From the NCBI RefSeq assembly GCF_014196195.1, contig NZ_JACIDF010000004.1, forward strand, positions 186,001 through 250,000: a DNA stretch of 64,000 nt. The letters are read 5' to 3'. A model generated the notes under the pieces. The model did no database searches. It was given only the letters and a program-made list of their open reading frames with translations, and had not been told where the DNA came from. Both the position numbers and the translations under genes were made by a program. The stretch comes from Anoxybacteroides rupiense (lineage in GTDB: Bacteria > Bacillota > Bacilli > Bacillales > Anoxybacillaceae). Of this stretch, positions 26,002-35,706 are shown piece by piece (the first letter of the stretch is position 1; every line of letters begins with the position of its first letter).

Positions 26002-26865
26002 ATGTCGATTCATATTGTAGCGGATAGCGGTTGTGATTTGCCATATTCTTTTTTGCAGGAGCGCCATATTTATTTGCTCCCTCTTATCGTTCATTTAAGC
26101 GGCCGCGACTATGAGGATGCCGTCACCATCGATCCAAAGCAGGTGTATGAGGCGATGCGCAACGGGGAAGTGGCAAAAACATCCCAAACAAGCCCACAAA
26201 AAATAAAGGAAGTATTTTCCGAGCTGGCTAAAGACGGGCGCCCTGCTCTCTATATCGCTTTCTCCTCAGAGTTGTCGGGTACATATCAAACCGCCATGAT
26301 GATGCGCGAAGAAGTTTTAGAACAATATCCTGATTTTCAATTAACGATTATTGATTCCAAATGCGCATCGCTTGGCCTAGGGCTTGTGGTCATGAAAGCA
26401 AGTGAGCTCGCACAAAAAGGAATGCCTTATGAGCAGCTATGTGAAACAATCGATGCTTATTGTAGCCGAATGGAGCACATCTTTACGGTTGACAACTTAG
26501 AATTTTTAGCGCGCGGCGGGCGAATCAGCAAGGCATCAGCTGTTGTCGGAGGCCTTTTAAACATCAAGCCGCTCTTGCACGTAGAAAACGGCAAACTTAT
26601 TCCGCTTGAAAAGATTCGCGGGCGCAAAAAAGTGCTAAAGCGAATGCTTGAGTTGATGGAAGAGCGCGGAAGTGATTTGCAAAAGCAACTCATCGGCATA
26701 AGCCACGGCGATGACGAGGAAACCGCATTAGAACTTAAGCGGCAAATTGAAGCCAAATTCGGCTGTACCCGCTTTTATATCTCCCAAATTGGAGCAGCCA
26801 TCGGCTCACATTCGGGTCCTGGGACACTTGCCCTCTTTTTCTTAAACGAATATATTGAAGCATAA
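26002..26865 (+). CDS. yitS: DegV-family fatty acid-binding protein
   Basis: This 287-residue protein begins [12 protein letters not shown], has [20 protein letters not shown] and RGGRISKA, the DegV fatty-acid-binding signatures. DegV/FakB proteins present fatty acids to the FakA kinase. The ATG at 26002 has AGAAGGTG upstream; a GTG at 25993 is possible. Confidence 0.9.
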   Translation: MSIHIVADSGCDLPYSFLQERHIYLLPLIVHLSGRDYEDAVTIDPKQVYEAMRNGEVAKTSQTSPQKIKEVFSELAKDGRPALYIAFSSELSGTYQTAMMMREEVLEQYPDFQLTIIDSKCASLGLGLVVMKASELAQKGMPYEQLCETIDAYCSRMEHIFTVDNLEFLARGGRISKASAVVGGLLNIKPLLHVENGKLIPLEKIRGRKKVLKRMLELMEERGSDLQKQLIGISHGDDEETALELKRQIEAKFGCTRFYISQIGAAIGSHSGPGTLALFFLNEYIEA

Positions 26866-26927
26866 AACATTCTCTTGTTGCTCACACTATCGCTAGACAA
26901 CCTCTAAAAAAGGAGGAGAAGCTTCAT

Positions 26928-27059
26928 ATGGCTCATACAAGCGATAATGATAAAAAAGCACGAGACAATAACGCCAAACAGCATGAGAAAAATATGCTTC
27001 ACGAAAAAAATCGACAAGCGGGAAAAAACGAATACTCAAAAAAAACCGATCATTTGTAA
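26928..27059 (+). CDS. DUF3941-like small protein, 43 residues
   Basis: A strong AAAAAGGAGGAG precedes the ATG. The very hydrophilic product (AHTSDNDKKARDNNAKQHEK, ending YSKKTDHL) matches the DUF3941 pattern of Bacillaceae. A large hairpin follows. Function unknown. Confidence 0.75.
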   Translation: MAHTSDNDKKARDNNAKQHEKNMLHEKNRQAGKNEYSKKTDHL

Positions 27060-27067
27060 AAAAGCAT

Positions 27068-27103
27068 GTTGTAGACAAAGTCCATGTTGACTTTGTCTAC
27101 AAC
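27068..27103 (+). terminator. Hairpin after the DUF3941-like gene
   Basis: A perfect 15-bp stem, GTTGTAGACAAAGTC with its complement, has a six-base loop. It starts 9 nt after the stop codon. The tail is only moderately T-rich. A related hairpin (GATGGCCGACAAAGCC/GGACTTTGTCGGCCATC) is at 44238-44275. Confidence 0.65.
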
Positions 27104-27133
27104 CATTTTCATATCCTTTATTGAAGGTCTCAC

Positions 27134-27281
27134 GAAAGCGCTTGGCAGACAAGAAACGCAACCGAGTGGAGGCCATGAACGGAACAAAAACGTTCATGAG
27201 CAGACGAACGACGAGGCCCGTGACACAGGATGAAACCGCTTGGCAACAGTCTGAGGGGCTTGCAGAGCAAGCTCTTTTTTA
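27134..27281 (+). repeat. Structured intergenic repeat, copy 1 (candidate small RNA)
   Basis: The stretch opens GAAAGCGCTTGGCAGACAAG and later has CCGTGACACAGGATGAAAC, then CAACAGTCTGAGGGGCTTGC. It ends in an AGGGGCTTGC/GCAAGCTCT hairpin with TTTTTT. The same blocks in the same order are found at 62935-63071. No protein is encoded. The family is unknown to me. Confidence 0.55.
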
Positions 27282-27560
27282 TGTGTTTTTCAGCTGAAGC
27301 TTTTGTATAATAAAAAAGCAAGAAGGACACATTTTCTATCGAATGAAACAGAGCCGTTCTAAAAAGACAACGTTTTTTACAAAAGCGCTCCCAATCTCCA
27401 TGCTAAAAAATACAAACGTTAAAATATGAGGCTTCATTAGATAAAAAATAAAGGCACAAGGAGGACCAGTTCCTGCCTCTTGGTACCCATTTTCCCATGA
27501 GAACTTATACGATCACACCGAAAAGAAATAGGATTAGGCGTGTTGAAAATCCAATAAAAA
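27282..27560. other. Intergenic, no recognised gene
   Basis: Between the structured repeat and the 41-residue frame I see no gene, IS or RNA I can name. Confidence 0.4.
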
Positions 27561-27564
27561 CCTA

Positions 27565-27690
27565 TTAATTCCTCGCTTTTCTATCGTAGTCAGCAAGCCG
27601 TTTGCTGGCCGACTGAAGATTTTTAGCATGCCCTTCTCGAACAACGTCACGTTCTTGATCGAGGAAAGAAGCAGAGTGCTGCCCTATCAT
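27565..27690 (-). CDS. Possible small protein, 41 residues
   Basis: The frame from the ATG at 27690 gives a hydrophilic helical protein (ASFLDQERDVVREGHAKN, ending ADYDRKARN) with a composition unlike random frames. No clear ribosome binding site precedes it. It is divergent from the response regulator gene. It may be a real small protein or chance. Confidence 0.35.
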   Translation of the reverse strand: MIGQHSASFLDQERDVVREGHAKNLQSASKRLADYDRKARN

Positions 27691-27738
27691 TCTGTATTTT
27701 TTCGTAAAATATAATATAGAGAAAGGATATGAATATCC

Positions 27739-28404
27739 ATGAAAGTGTCCGTTACGCAAACGCCCCAAACAATCAAAGTCATCATTGCGGATGATAATTC
27801 ATTTGTTCGCGAAGGGATGCGAATTATATTAAGTACCTATGATGAGTTTGACGTATTAGCAACCGTCAACGACGGCCAAGAAGCTGTTGAATACTGCCAA
27901 AAATTTTCTGTCGATATTGCGCTACTGGACGTGCGCATGCCGAACATGAATGGAGTCGAAGCAACCAAACTCATATGCGAGCAAACAAACACAAAACCTC
28001 TGATCCTTACCACTTTCGATGATGACGAATACATTTTGGACGCCATCCGCAACGGCGCAAAAGGGTATTTTTTAAAAAATACGGATCCTGAACGCATACG
28101 AGAAGCGATTAAAGCTGTATACAATGGAAATACCATTATGCAAGATGTGATTATGGAAAAAATCAAATTAAATTTAACAAACGACAAAGAACCGGAGCCA
28201 AAAATTGATAAAACGCTTTTCACAGATCGGGAAATGGAAATCATGGCGTGCATTGCTAAGGGGCTTTCAAATAAAGAAATTGCGAAGCAGCTTTTTATAT
28301 CGGAAGGAACGATCGCCAATTATATTACTTCGATTTTAGATAAAACTGGATTGCAGCATCGCACACAAATCGCCATTTATTATTTGACAGGAAAAATTTA
28401 TTGA
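27739..28404 (+). CDS. NarL-type response regulator, LnrK-like
   Basis: This 221-residue regulator has a receiver domain (acidic DD at 18-19, phospho-acceptor Asp64 in LLDVRMPN, TTFDDD, KGYFLKN) and a C-terminal LuxR-type HTH (LTNDK linker, FTDREMEIMACIAKGLSNKEIA). It lies 10 nt before the kinase gene, and the pair is followed by an ABC transporter, the order of bacterial drug-sensing Lnr-type systems. Confidence 0.88.
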   Translation: MKVSVTQTPQTIKVIIADDNSFVREGMRIILSTYDEFDVLATVNDGQEAVEYCQKFSVDIALLDVRMPNMNGVEATKLICEQTNTKPLILTTFDDDEYILDAIRNGAKGYFLKNTDPERIREAIKAVYNGNTIMQDVIMEKIKLNLTNDKEPEPKIDKTLFTDREMEIMACIAKGLSNKEIAKQLFISEGTIANYITSILDKTGLQHRTQIAIYYLTGKIY

Positions 28405-28413
28405 GGGATCGCA

Positions 28414-29538
28414 ATGGAGCTTTTACTGATTTTAAATAAATTCATTTTATGGTGCTATATCTGCATTTGCTATTTATATTCAGATCATATCAATGCGGCT
28501 TGGTTTGTGTTTACTTCGCTCGCTTATCTCTCCATTAATATGAGCATTTATCTTTTTAAAAAAACACAACTTAAATACAGTGGCATATGGCTATCCATGA
28601 TTCTTATTTTAGCTGCGAGTTTTCAAGTTGATCCTTTCTTTATGTTGCTTTTGCCAATGAATCTATACGAATTTTTTTCCATTTACATCAATAAAAAATG
28701 GGTGCTATTGATTTTACTTATGCTTCCGCTTGCCGTGATTTCTCACAGCCTGCACCCTGCCTATTTTCTTGCAGCGTCCTTTCATTTCATGAGCGTAACG
28801 ATCACTGAACAGTACGTACAAAGAGCCGCAAAATTAGAAAGCGCCCTTGACACCATGAGAAAAGATATTCACCGATTAACCAAAAGCTTAAATGATTATT
28901 ATGAATATATGAAACAGTCACAATATACGCTGCAATTAGAAGAACGCAATCGGCTCGCTCAACAGCTTCACGATCAAATCGGGCATGCTATGACTGGCGC
29001 TCTGATCCAAATGGAAGCGGCCAAACGTTTACTTGATACGAACAGCTATAAAGCGAAGGAATTACTGCAAAACGCCATCCACATTTCAAAAGATGGCATC
29101 GAAAACATCCGAACGACATTAAAGCATATAAAGCCTCGTTCTGAGCAAATGGGCGTGAACCGAGTGAAATTATTCATCGAAGAGATGGCCGCACAGCACC
29201 ATAGGCACATCCCATTGGTATGCAAAGGTGATTTGGAGATCATCACTCCCATTCAATGGAAAGTTATTTATGAAAACATGACCGAAGCATTGACTAACGC
29301 TATGAAATATGCCAACGCCACCGTTATTTCTATCGAGATACACGTACTAAATACGCTTATTAAAATGGAAGTCAAGGATAATGGAAAAGGAGCAGATAAA
29401 ATCAAAAAAGGCCTTGGCATCATCGGCATGGAAGAACGGGCCGCTTCCGTCAATGGCACGGTCATTGTCGATGGTACAAACGGCTTTTCCGTCACCACTC
29501 TTCTTCCTATCCAAAAACATGAACCAGTTCAGACGTAA
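28414..29538 (+). CDS. Sensor histidine kinase, HisKA_3 type, LnrJ-like
   Basis: This 374-residue kinase has about four to five N-terminal membrane segments (residues 1-135) with almost no outside loop, a coiled-coil, then the phospho-acceptor His186 in LAQQLHDQIGHAM and the ATPase part with EALTNAMKYANA and DNGKGADKIKKGLGIIGM. This intramembrane-sensing layout is typical of kinases that detect membrane-active compounds. Confidence 0.87.
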   Translation: MELLLILNKFILWCYICICYLYSDHINAAWFVFTSLAYLSINMSIYLFKKTQLKYSGIWLSMILILAASFQVDPFFMLLLPMNLYEFFSIYINKKWVLLILLMLPLAVISHSLHPAYFLAASFHFMSVTITEQYVQRAAKLESALDTMRKDIHRLTKSLNDYYEYMKQSQYTLQLEERNRLAQQLHDQIGHAMTGALIQMEAAKRLLDTNSYKAKELLQNAIHISKDGIENIRTTLKHIKPRSEQMGVNRVKLFIEEMAAQHHRHIPLVCKGDLEIITPIQWKVIYENMTEALTNAMKYANATVISIEIHVLNTLIKMEVKDNGKGADKIKKGLGIIGMEERAASVNGTVIVDGTNGFSVTTLLPIQKHEPVQT

Positions 29539-29563
29539 CATATGAATATTCTCATGTTAAAGA

Positions 29564-29593
29564 AATGAACTCATGCACTTATATGAGTTCATT
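29564..29593 (+). terminator. Terminator between kinase and ABC genes
   Basis: AATGAACTCAT pairs with ATGAGTTCATT and is followed by TTCTTTTTT. It separates the two-component genes from the transporter genes, which likely have their own regulated promoter downstream. Confidence 0.8.
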
Positions 29594-29638
29594 TTCTTTT
29601 TTATACTGAAAACATACTGAAAATAAAGAGGTGAGATC

Positions 29639-30577
29639 ATGAACATTTTAGAAATAAAAAACGTGACAAAAAAATTTGGTGATTTTATCGCCGTTGATAA
29701 TATGTCCTTAACCGTAGCAGAGGGGGAAATATTTGGATTTCTGGGGACAAACGGAGCTGGAAAAAGCACGACCATCAACATGATCTCTGGGCTTTTGCGT
29801 GCCAATTCTGGAGAAATTAAAATCCTTGGCAAAGATATACACAAGCACAGCCGATTTGCCAAAAAAAATATCGGTATCGTTCCACAAGACATCGCGATTT
29901 ATGAAGATTTGACAACATACGAAAATGTTAAATTTTTCGCAGGTCTCTATGGACTGCGCGGTACCCAACTTCATAAGCAAGTAGAAGAAGCATTAGAGTT
30001 TGTCGGGTTAAGCGATAAACATAAAAGCTATCCGAAAAGCTTCTCCGGCGGAATGAAAAGACGATTAAACATTGCTTGCGCGATCGCCCACCGGCCAAAA
30101 CTCATCATTATGGATGAACCAACAGTTGGAATCGATCCGCAATCAAGAAATTATATTTTAAACTCTGTAAAAAAATTGAATGAAATGGGATGTACGATTA
30201 TTTATACAAGCCACTATATGGAGGAAGTTGAAGAAATTTGCTCTCGTATTGCGATTATCGATCACGGCAAAATCATCGCTGAAGGAACAAAAGAGCAGCT
30301 CAAAGCCATTATTACCAATACAAAAGATGTTTGGATTGAAATCAAACCGATGGAAACGATCGATTTAAATAAAATCGAAGCCGTTAGCGGCGTAAAAGCT
30401 GTCCAAATGGAGGAAAACCTAATGAAAGTCAGTTCGGATGTCAGTGTCAACAACTTAAACGACATCATTCAATGCCTCATTAACGACAAAGTAGAAATCC
30501 GTTCACTTAAAGAGCAATCGCCAAATTTGGAAACTGTGTTTCTGACTTTAACCGGAAGAAGTTTAAGAGATCATTAA
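29639..30577 (+). CDS. ABC transporter ATP-binding protein, LnrL-like
   Basis: This 312-residue ATPase has Walker A GTNGAGKST (36-44), the signature SFSGGMKRRLNIA and Walker B LIIMDEPTVGID. In B. subtilis LnrLMN, an ATPase and two permeases export linearmycins, controlled by LnrJK. The same gene set follows the kinase here. Substrate here is unknown. Confidence 0.88.
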   Translation: MNILEIKNVTKKFGDFIAVDNMSLTVAEGEIFGFLGTNGAGKSTTINMISGLLRANSGEIKILGKDIHKHSRFAKKNIGIVPQDIAIYEDLTTYENVKFFAGLYGLRGTQLHKQVEEALEFVGLSDKHKSYPKSFSGGMKRRLNIACAIAHRPKLIIMDEPTVGIDPQSRNYILNSVKKLNEMGCTIIYTSHYMEEVEEICSRIAIIDHGKIIAEGTKEQLKAIITNTKDVWIEIKPMETIDLNKIEAVSGVKAVQMEENLMKVSSDVSVNNLNDIIQCLINDKVEIRSLKEQSPNLETVFLTLTGRSLRDH

Positions 30578-30596
30578 TGCAAAGGAGGGATGTTTT

Positions 30597-31718
30597 TTGA
30601 ATATCATTCGTATTGCGTTCAAAGAAATAAAAAGCGATTTTCGCGATAGCCGAACACTTGTTTTTATGCTGGCATTCCCGATTGTATTAATGCTCATACT
30701 AGGAACGGCTTTATCTAATACCTTTAATACTTCCACTTCTGTTGGCGAGATCCATGTATTATATAAAGATCAAACATCCGGAGAATTTTCAGGCTATGTT
30801 CGTCAGTTTATGAAGGAAGCCAAAAAATCCGCTCTTCATTTTAAACGAATCTCTGGCCAGCTTGATGCAAAAAAAGAGGTACAGCAAGGCTATTATGATG
30901 GATATATGACAATCACCAATGAACAAATCCAGCTATATGTGAACGATACAAACTCGATCAAAGGGAGCATTATTCAAGGAATGACTGCCGCATTTGCCGA
31001 TCAATATAACATCGCCACAGCCGTCGCAAAAGTAAAACCCGAGCAAGTACAGCTGTTAATGAACAACAAAGTACAAAATGATTATATAAAAGAAACGTCT
31101 CTGCATTCGAAAAGACAGCCAGGCGCGATGGACTACTATGCGATTGCTATGACAACAATGATCGCCCTTTATGGAGCCTTGCCAGCAAGTTATTTAATTC
31201 GGGGAGAAAGAACGCGCAAAACGGCAGATCGATTATTGGCAGCACCAGTCCATAAATTTGAAATTTTTATTGGAAAAATATTCGGAAACATGGTTGTGAA
31301 TTTTCTTTGTGTCGCCATTGTCATTACGTTTAGTAAATTCGTCTTTAAAGCCTATTGGGGACATCATCTTGCTCTAGTATATCTTGTCGTATTTACAGAA
31401 GTATTATTTGCGATTAGCTTGGGTCTTGGGATCAGCTATATCTCAAGAACAGAAGGAGCGGCCAGAACGATTCTTATGGTTGTTATACAGCTAGCGTCTT
31501 TCTTGGGCGGAGCGTATTTCAAAATAGAAGCTACAGGCCCAATGGAAAAATTCATAACGAACCTCTCCCCTCTCACATGGGTCAATACAGCTCTTACAAA
31601 AATTATTTATTTAAACGATGTATCAGCCGGTTCTTTCGCCATGCTGCTAAATGTCGGATTAGCAGCGTTGTTTTTGCTGATCGCTGGGACGGCGTTCACA
31701 AGACAGGAGGGATTATAA
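30597..31718 (+). CDS. ABC-2 type permease, LnrM-like
   Basis: This 373-residue permease has one N-terminal membrane segment, a large extracellular domain (about 45-180) and five C-terminal segments, the ABC-2 layout. The start is TTG after AAAGGAGGG. It is 19 nt after the ATPase and 1 nt before the second permease. Confidence 0.85.
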   Translation: MNIIRIAFKEIKSDFRDSRTLVFMLAFPIVLMLILGTALSNTFNTSTSVGEIHVLYKDQTSGEFSGYVRQFMKEAKKSALHFKRISGQLDAKKEVQQGYYDGYMTITNEQIQLYVNDTNSIKGSIIQGMTAAFADQYNIATAVAKVKPEQVQLLMNNKVQNDYIKETSLHSKRQPGAMDYYAIAMTTMIALYGALPASYLIRGERTRKTADRLLAAPVHKFEIFIGKIFGNMVVNFLCVAIVITFSKFVFKAYWGHHLALVYLVVFTEVLFAISLGLGISYISRTEGAARTILMVVIQLASFLGGAYFKIEATGPMEKFITNLSPLTWVNTALTKIIYLNDVSAGSFAMLLNVGLAALFLLIAGTAFTRQEGL

Positions 31719-31719
31719 T

Positions 31720-32865
31720 ATGCAAGATGTGATGTGGTTGGTGAGACATACATTAAAAAAGACGTTTAGTAATAAAAAAAATATTCTATTGTATTTTGGC
31801 ACGCCGCTCATCGGCATTATCATATCCCTGCTTGTCTACAGCGGTTCTAACGAAAAAAATGTACACATCGGCATTGTCAATAACGACCCTCATTATATTA
31901 CGAATGATACGATCCATTTTATCAAAGGGTTAGAACATCTTTCGGTAACGAACATTAAGGAATCAGAAATAGACGATCAAATCACATCCGGCAAGCTCGA
32001 TTGCGTGCTTGTTTTTCATCCAGGCTTTTCTAAAAGTGTCCAGCAAGGACGACCCGACCATCTGCAAATTGTTTCGATTCATGGCTCGGAAATTACCGGT
32101 TTCATCAAATCCTACCTATATCACTACATCAATAATATTAGTGCGCTCGGAAAAATAGCTAACGGGGATGAACGCACATTTTTGCAAATGTACGAACGCT
32201 ACCAGCAATCGCCGTTTCGGACATCGGTCCATTCGTTGAAAGATACATCGAAAAATATCGGCATGACCTATCAGACCATCGGATATTTGCTGATGATTAT
32301 GCTTTTTTCAGCAGGCAATTTAGCGGAAATGATCGTGAAAGAAAAAGAGAATCGAACATACTTCCGATTATTATCCGCTCCTATTAATGGAAAAAGATAC
32401 GTATTATCGAATATCATCGTCAACATGATTGTGATGACCGGCCAGATTATCCTTACATTAGTGATAATGGATCGAGTATTTCACATAAAAACGAATATTG
32501 CTTTTTGGCAAATGGCCGTTGTTCTGATGTTATTTTCACTAGTAGCCATCGGTATCGCTTTTATAACGGTCGCTTTTGCAAACAGCTCTGCTTCAGCAGG
32601 AGCGATGCAAAACTTGATCGTTGTTCCTTCCTGCATGCTTTCAGGATGTTTTTGGCCAGCGGATATTATGCCTACTTTCGTACAAAAAATAGCTAATTTT
32701 CTGCCGCAACGCTGGACGCTGGATGCGTTGTTAAAATTACAGCAAGGTCATTCCTTTGGAAGCTTATATTTGAACCTGCTCATTATTCTCGCATTCGCGC
32801 TGATCTTTTTCCTCATCTCGGCCTATAAGTTTGGAAGAAATAACAACGTTAATAATTTTGTATAA
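31720..32865 (+). CDS. ABC-2 type permease, LnrN-like
   Basis: This 381-residue permease repeats the layout of its neighbour (one membrane segment, outside domain, five C-terminal segments, with IVKEKENRTYFRLLSAP before the second). The two probably form a heterodimer with the ATPase. Confidence 0.85.
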   Translation: MQDVMWLVRHTLKKTFSNKKNILLYFGTPLIGIIISLLVYSGSNEKNVHIGIVNNDPHYITNDTIHFIKGLEHLSVTNIKESEIDDQITSGKLDCVLVFHPGFSKSVQQGRPDHLQIVSIHGSEITGFIKSYLYHYINNISALGKIANGDERTFLQMYERYQQSPFRTSVHSLKDTSKNIGMTYQTIGYLLMIMLFSAGNLAEMIVKEKENRTYFRLLSAPINGKRYVLSNIIVNMIVMTGQIILTLVIMDRVFHIKTNIAFWQMAVVLMLFSLVAIGIAFITVAFANSSASAGAMQNLIVVPSCMLSGCFWPADIMPTFVQKIANFLPQRWTLDALLKLQQGHSFGSLYLNLLIILAFALIFFLISAYKFGRNNNVNNFV

Positions 32866-32909
32866 TAGGTTTCTTCAATGTACTAGAGACAACCTTCCGG
32901 CCTTAATAC

Positions 32910-32945
32910 AAAAGTTCTCCACCTAAAAAAACGTGGAGAACTTTT
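32910..32945. terminator. Convergent terminator of the ABC operon and the chemoreceptor gene
   Basis: AAAAGTTCTCCAC and GTGGAGAACTTTT form a 13-bp stem with T/A runs on both sides, between two converging genes. Confidence 0.85.
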
Positions 32946-32959
32946 GTTTGATGATAAAT

Positions 32960-34612
32960 TTACTCCATGCGGAACTTTGTCATCACTGTATGCAATTCAT
33001 CCGTCAATTGACGCAGCATCGCCACTTTTTCCACCATTTTTTCAAAAGCGACGAGCTGTTCAGACATCGAAGCAGCAATTTCCTCGCTGCCGGCCGCCGA
33101 TTGCTCAACAACCGCGCTAATGCTTTCCACATTTTGCAGCACGCTCTCTCCCAATTTTTTAGAGGCAGCCACATCTGCTACGAGCTCCTGAATATCAGCC
33201 GATATCCCAATCACCTTGCTTTCAATTTCACGAAAAGCTTCTGCTGTTGCTTCCGTTGACCGAGATTGCTGTTCAGCAATTTTCACTCCTTGCGTAACCG
33301 CAGATGAAACAGAAGCGACCCCTTGTTTAATGTGAGAAACAGTGGCGAAAATTTGCTTCGTTGCTTGCGCAGACTGCTCGGCAAGCTTGCGCACTTCTTC
33401 TGCCACGACCGCAAATCCTCTTCCCGCTTCTCCTGCACGGGCTGCTTCAATGGCCGCATTTAACGCAAGCAAGTTCGTTTGCTCCGCCATTTCCGATACA
33501 GCTTTTGCCATTTGTTCAATATCCGCTGCGTGGCTAATAAACTCTTGTGTTTCCCTCTCGATCAGCGCTGTCGCTTCAGCATTATCGCGGATCAATTTCA
33601 TTTGTTCCCCAATCGCCTTTTGTCCGTTGCGAATCGCTTCTACTGCGACTTCGCTGTACTGAGCCGTTTGTTTCGTCCGTTCAGCGGTTTGTGCAAACGT
33701 ATCGTCCATTTTTTCGACAAGCAATACCGCTTGCTGCAGTTCTTCGGAAATACTTTGAGCGCCGGCTGATAGCTCATTCGTAGATAAAGCAACCTGTTGG
33801 TTAATTTCTGTGAGCATTTTATTTTCTTGTTCAATCTCTTTAGCAAATGTTTCAACACGCCGGCTTGCGGAATCTACAGAATGTAGCAGCCGCTGCAGCT
33901 CATGGACCATTTGGCTGAATGAAGTGTTGAGCTCGCCGATTTCATCATGATGTTTATAGGAAACAGGCTCAACAAGCAAATGGCCGCTCGCTATTTCTTT
34001 CGCGTTGGCCGCTAGATGCTCAAGAGGTTTAGTAATAGAACGTGTGAGCCGTAAACTGCTTGCGCCAGCCAATCCGAGAAGCACCATACTTCCAATGATT
34101 GCCGTCCACACCACAAAGCGGATTTGTGCTTGCATCTCTTGCTGTAATTGTTCATAAAAATCATTTGCAGCCAACTTTAAACCATATATATCATTCATAG
34201 CCCCTTCGATTCGCATCGCTTGCCGTCTGGCCTCAGACGCATCAAGAGTGTTCAAAGCTTCAATGGATTGCTCATGTACATTGGAAAATTTGGCCGTTGC
34301 TTTTTCCAATAAAGCTCGAAAATGGTTTTGCTTTAACATCTTCTTCAGCTTACGAATGAGCTGCTCTGTTTGCTGAACTTGTTCAATGGCCCCCTGCTTA
34401 TTTCCTTCTGTCATATTGTAGGCAAAGTTATTTAAGCTTTGCTTCGTTGATTTCATGCTCGCTTCTAGCTCCTGAACAGTCAAAAGCACGGGCACAATAT
34501 CTTTGTTGGTCGCTTGAATCGACAGCATATTGACAATAATAAATCCCATCATGCCGATCGAAAGCAAAATCGAAATCGTGGCATGAAGCCATAGCTTTTT
34601 CCGAACCGTCAT
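32960..34612 (-). CDS. Methyl-accepting chemotaxis protein with 4-helix-bundle sensor
   Basis: This 550-residue receptor has a membrane segment at about 10-32, a helical outside domain (about 33-170), a second membrane segment (about 170-192), a HAMP domain and the signalling hairpin with [38 protein letters not shown]. It is 14 nt downstream of a BMP-type binding lipoprotein gene, an unusual pairing that suggests the lipoprotein presents ligand to the receptor (inference). Confidence 0.9.
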   Translation of the reverse strand: MTVRKKLWLHATISILLSIGMMGFIIVNMLSIQATNKDIVPVLLTVQELEASMKSTKQSLNNFAYNMTEGNKQGAIEQVQQTEQLIRKLKKMLKQNHFRALLEKATAKFSNVHEQSIEALNTLDASEARRQAMRIEGAMNDIYGLKLAANDFYEQLQQEMQAQIRFVVWTAIIGSMVLLGLAGASSLRLTRSITKPLEHLAANAKEIASGHLLVEPVSYKHHDEIGELNTSFSQMVHELQRLLHSVDSASRRVETFAKEIEQENKMLTEINQQVALSTNELSAGAQSISEELQQAVLLVEKMDDTFAQTAERTKQTAQYSEVAVEAIRNGQKAIGEQMKLIRDNAEATALIERETQEFISHAADIEQMAKAVSEMAEQTNLLALNAAIEAARAGEAGRGFAVVAEEVRKLAEQSAQATKQIFATVSHIKQGVASVSSAVTQGVKIAEQQSRSTEATAEAFREIESKVIGISADIQELVADVAASKKLGESVLQNVESISAVVEQSAAGSEEIAASMSEQLVAFEKMVEKVAMLRQLTDELHTVMTKFRME

Positions 34613-34626
34613 CGCTATCCCCTTTT

Positions 34627-35604
34627 CTATTCCTTCGTTGTTACTTCACCATTTTCAATTTTTTGCTTCCATTGTTCGATCAATTTTTGTTGCGGCTCGC
34701 TCCATGCCATCACGCGAATCGGCGCAAGTCCGACGCCATTTTCCTTAAGGCCCAGTTGAACCGTCCCTTGTGGCATTTCGCCTTTTTGCACATATTGCTG
34801 TAAAATCGTAAACAGCGCCACATCCACATTTTTCACCATTGATGTGACAACCGCCTTTTCCGCATAAAAATATTGGTCGCTGTCAACGCCAATGGCATAC
34901 TTTCCTTGCGCCTCCGCTTCCTTTAACGCTCCCACGCCCGTAAATCCAGCGGCCGTATATACGACGTCGCAGCCGCCTTTAAACATTTCTCCCGCAAGCT
35001 TGGCGCCAAGCTGATCATTTCCAAAATCCCCGGCATACACCACGCTCACAGAAGCTGAAGGCTTTAAAGCATGAACCCCTTTTTCAAAGCCGTCGGCAAA
35101 TTTGTGGATAAGCGGTACATCGTCTCCGCCAATAAAGCCAACCTGATTCGTTTTGGTCGCTAACGCCGCGACCACTCCGGCTAAAAAGCTTCCCTCATCT
35201 TCCTTAAACGTAATCGAAGTCACGTTTTTCAAATTGGACACAGCATCCACTAGAATAAAAGGCTGCTTTGGATATTGCTTCGCTACTTTTTCCAAATCCT
35301 CTTGCACCATGAATCCGAGGCCGATGACGATATCATTTCCCTCTTCGACCAATTCTTTTAGCCCTTGCTCATACGTTTTCGTATCCTGCAATTCGCGATA
35401 ATCGAACACAATGCCAAGCTCGTTGCGCGCTTTCATCAATCCATTGAAAGCAGAATCACTAAACGATTGATCTCCAAGTCCGACGTCAGACAACATAATA
35501 CCGACTTTTACTCTTTCTTTTGTTGTGGCCGTTTCCTGCGCTGAACATCCTGAAAAAAGGCACACGACCACCATCATAACAATGATAAGACGTAGTTGCT
35601 TCAT
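34627..35604 (-). CDS. BMP-family substrate-binding lipoprotein
   Basis: This 325-residue protein has a lipoprotein signal (lipobox LFSGC) and the BmpA/Med fold: [61 protein letters not shown] proteins bind nucleosides or related ligands for ABC importers. No importer genes are adjacent; the next gene is a chemoreceptor. Confidence 0.88.
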   Translation of the reverse strand: MKQLRLIIVMMVVVCLFSGCSAQETATTKERVKVGIMLSDVGLGDQSFSDSAFNGLMKARNELGIVFDYRELQDTKTYEQGLKELVEEGNDIVIGLGFMVQEDLEKVAKQYPKQPFILVDAVSNLKNVTSITFKEDEGSFLAGVVAALATKTNQVGFIGGDDVPLIHKFADGFEKGVHALKPSASVSVVYAGDFGNDQLGAKLAGEMFKGGCDVVYTAAGFTGVGALKEAEAQGKYAIGVDSDQYFYAEKAVVTSMVKNVDVALFTILQQYVQKGEMPQGTVQLGLKENGVGLAPIRVMAWSEPQQKLIEQWKQKIENGEVTTKE

Positions 35605-35682
35605 CGATTTATCCCCTTATGCTGTAATCTATCCACTATTTTTATCGGCGATATAGGAGATCTTTTTAGCCCTGCACAAAAA

Positions 35683-35706
35683 AAGCGGAGTATTGTACCC
35701 CCGCTT
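35683..35706 (-). terminator. cvfB terminator
   Basis: On the minus strand AAGCGG and CCGCTT pair around a GC-containing loop and end in TTTTTTTGTG. The hairpin touches the cvfB stop codon. Confidence 0.7.
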
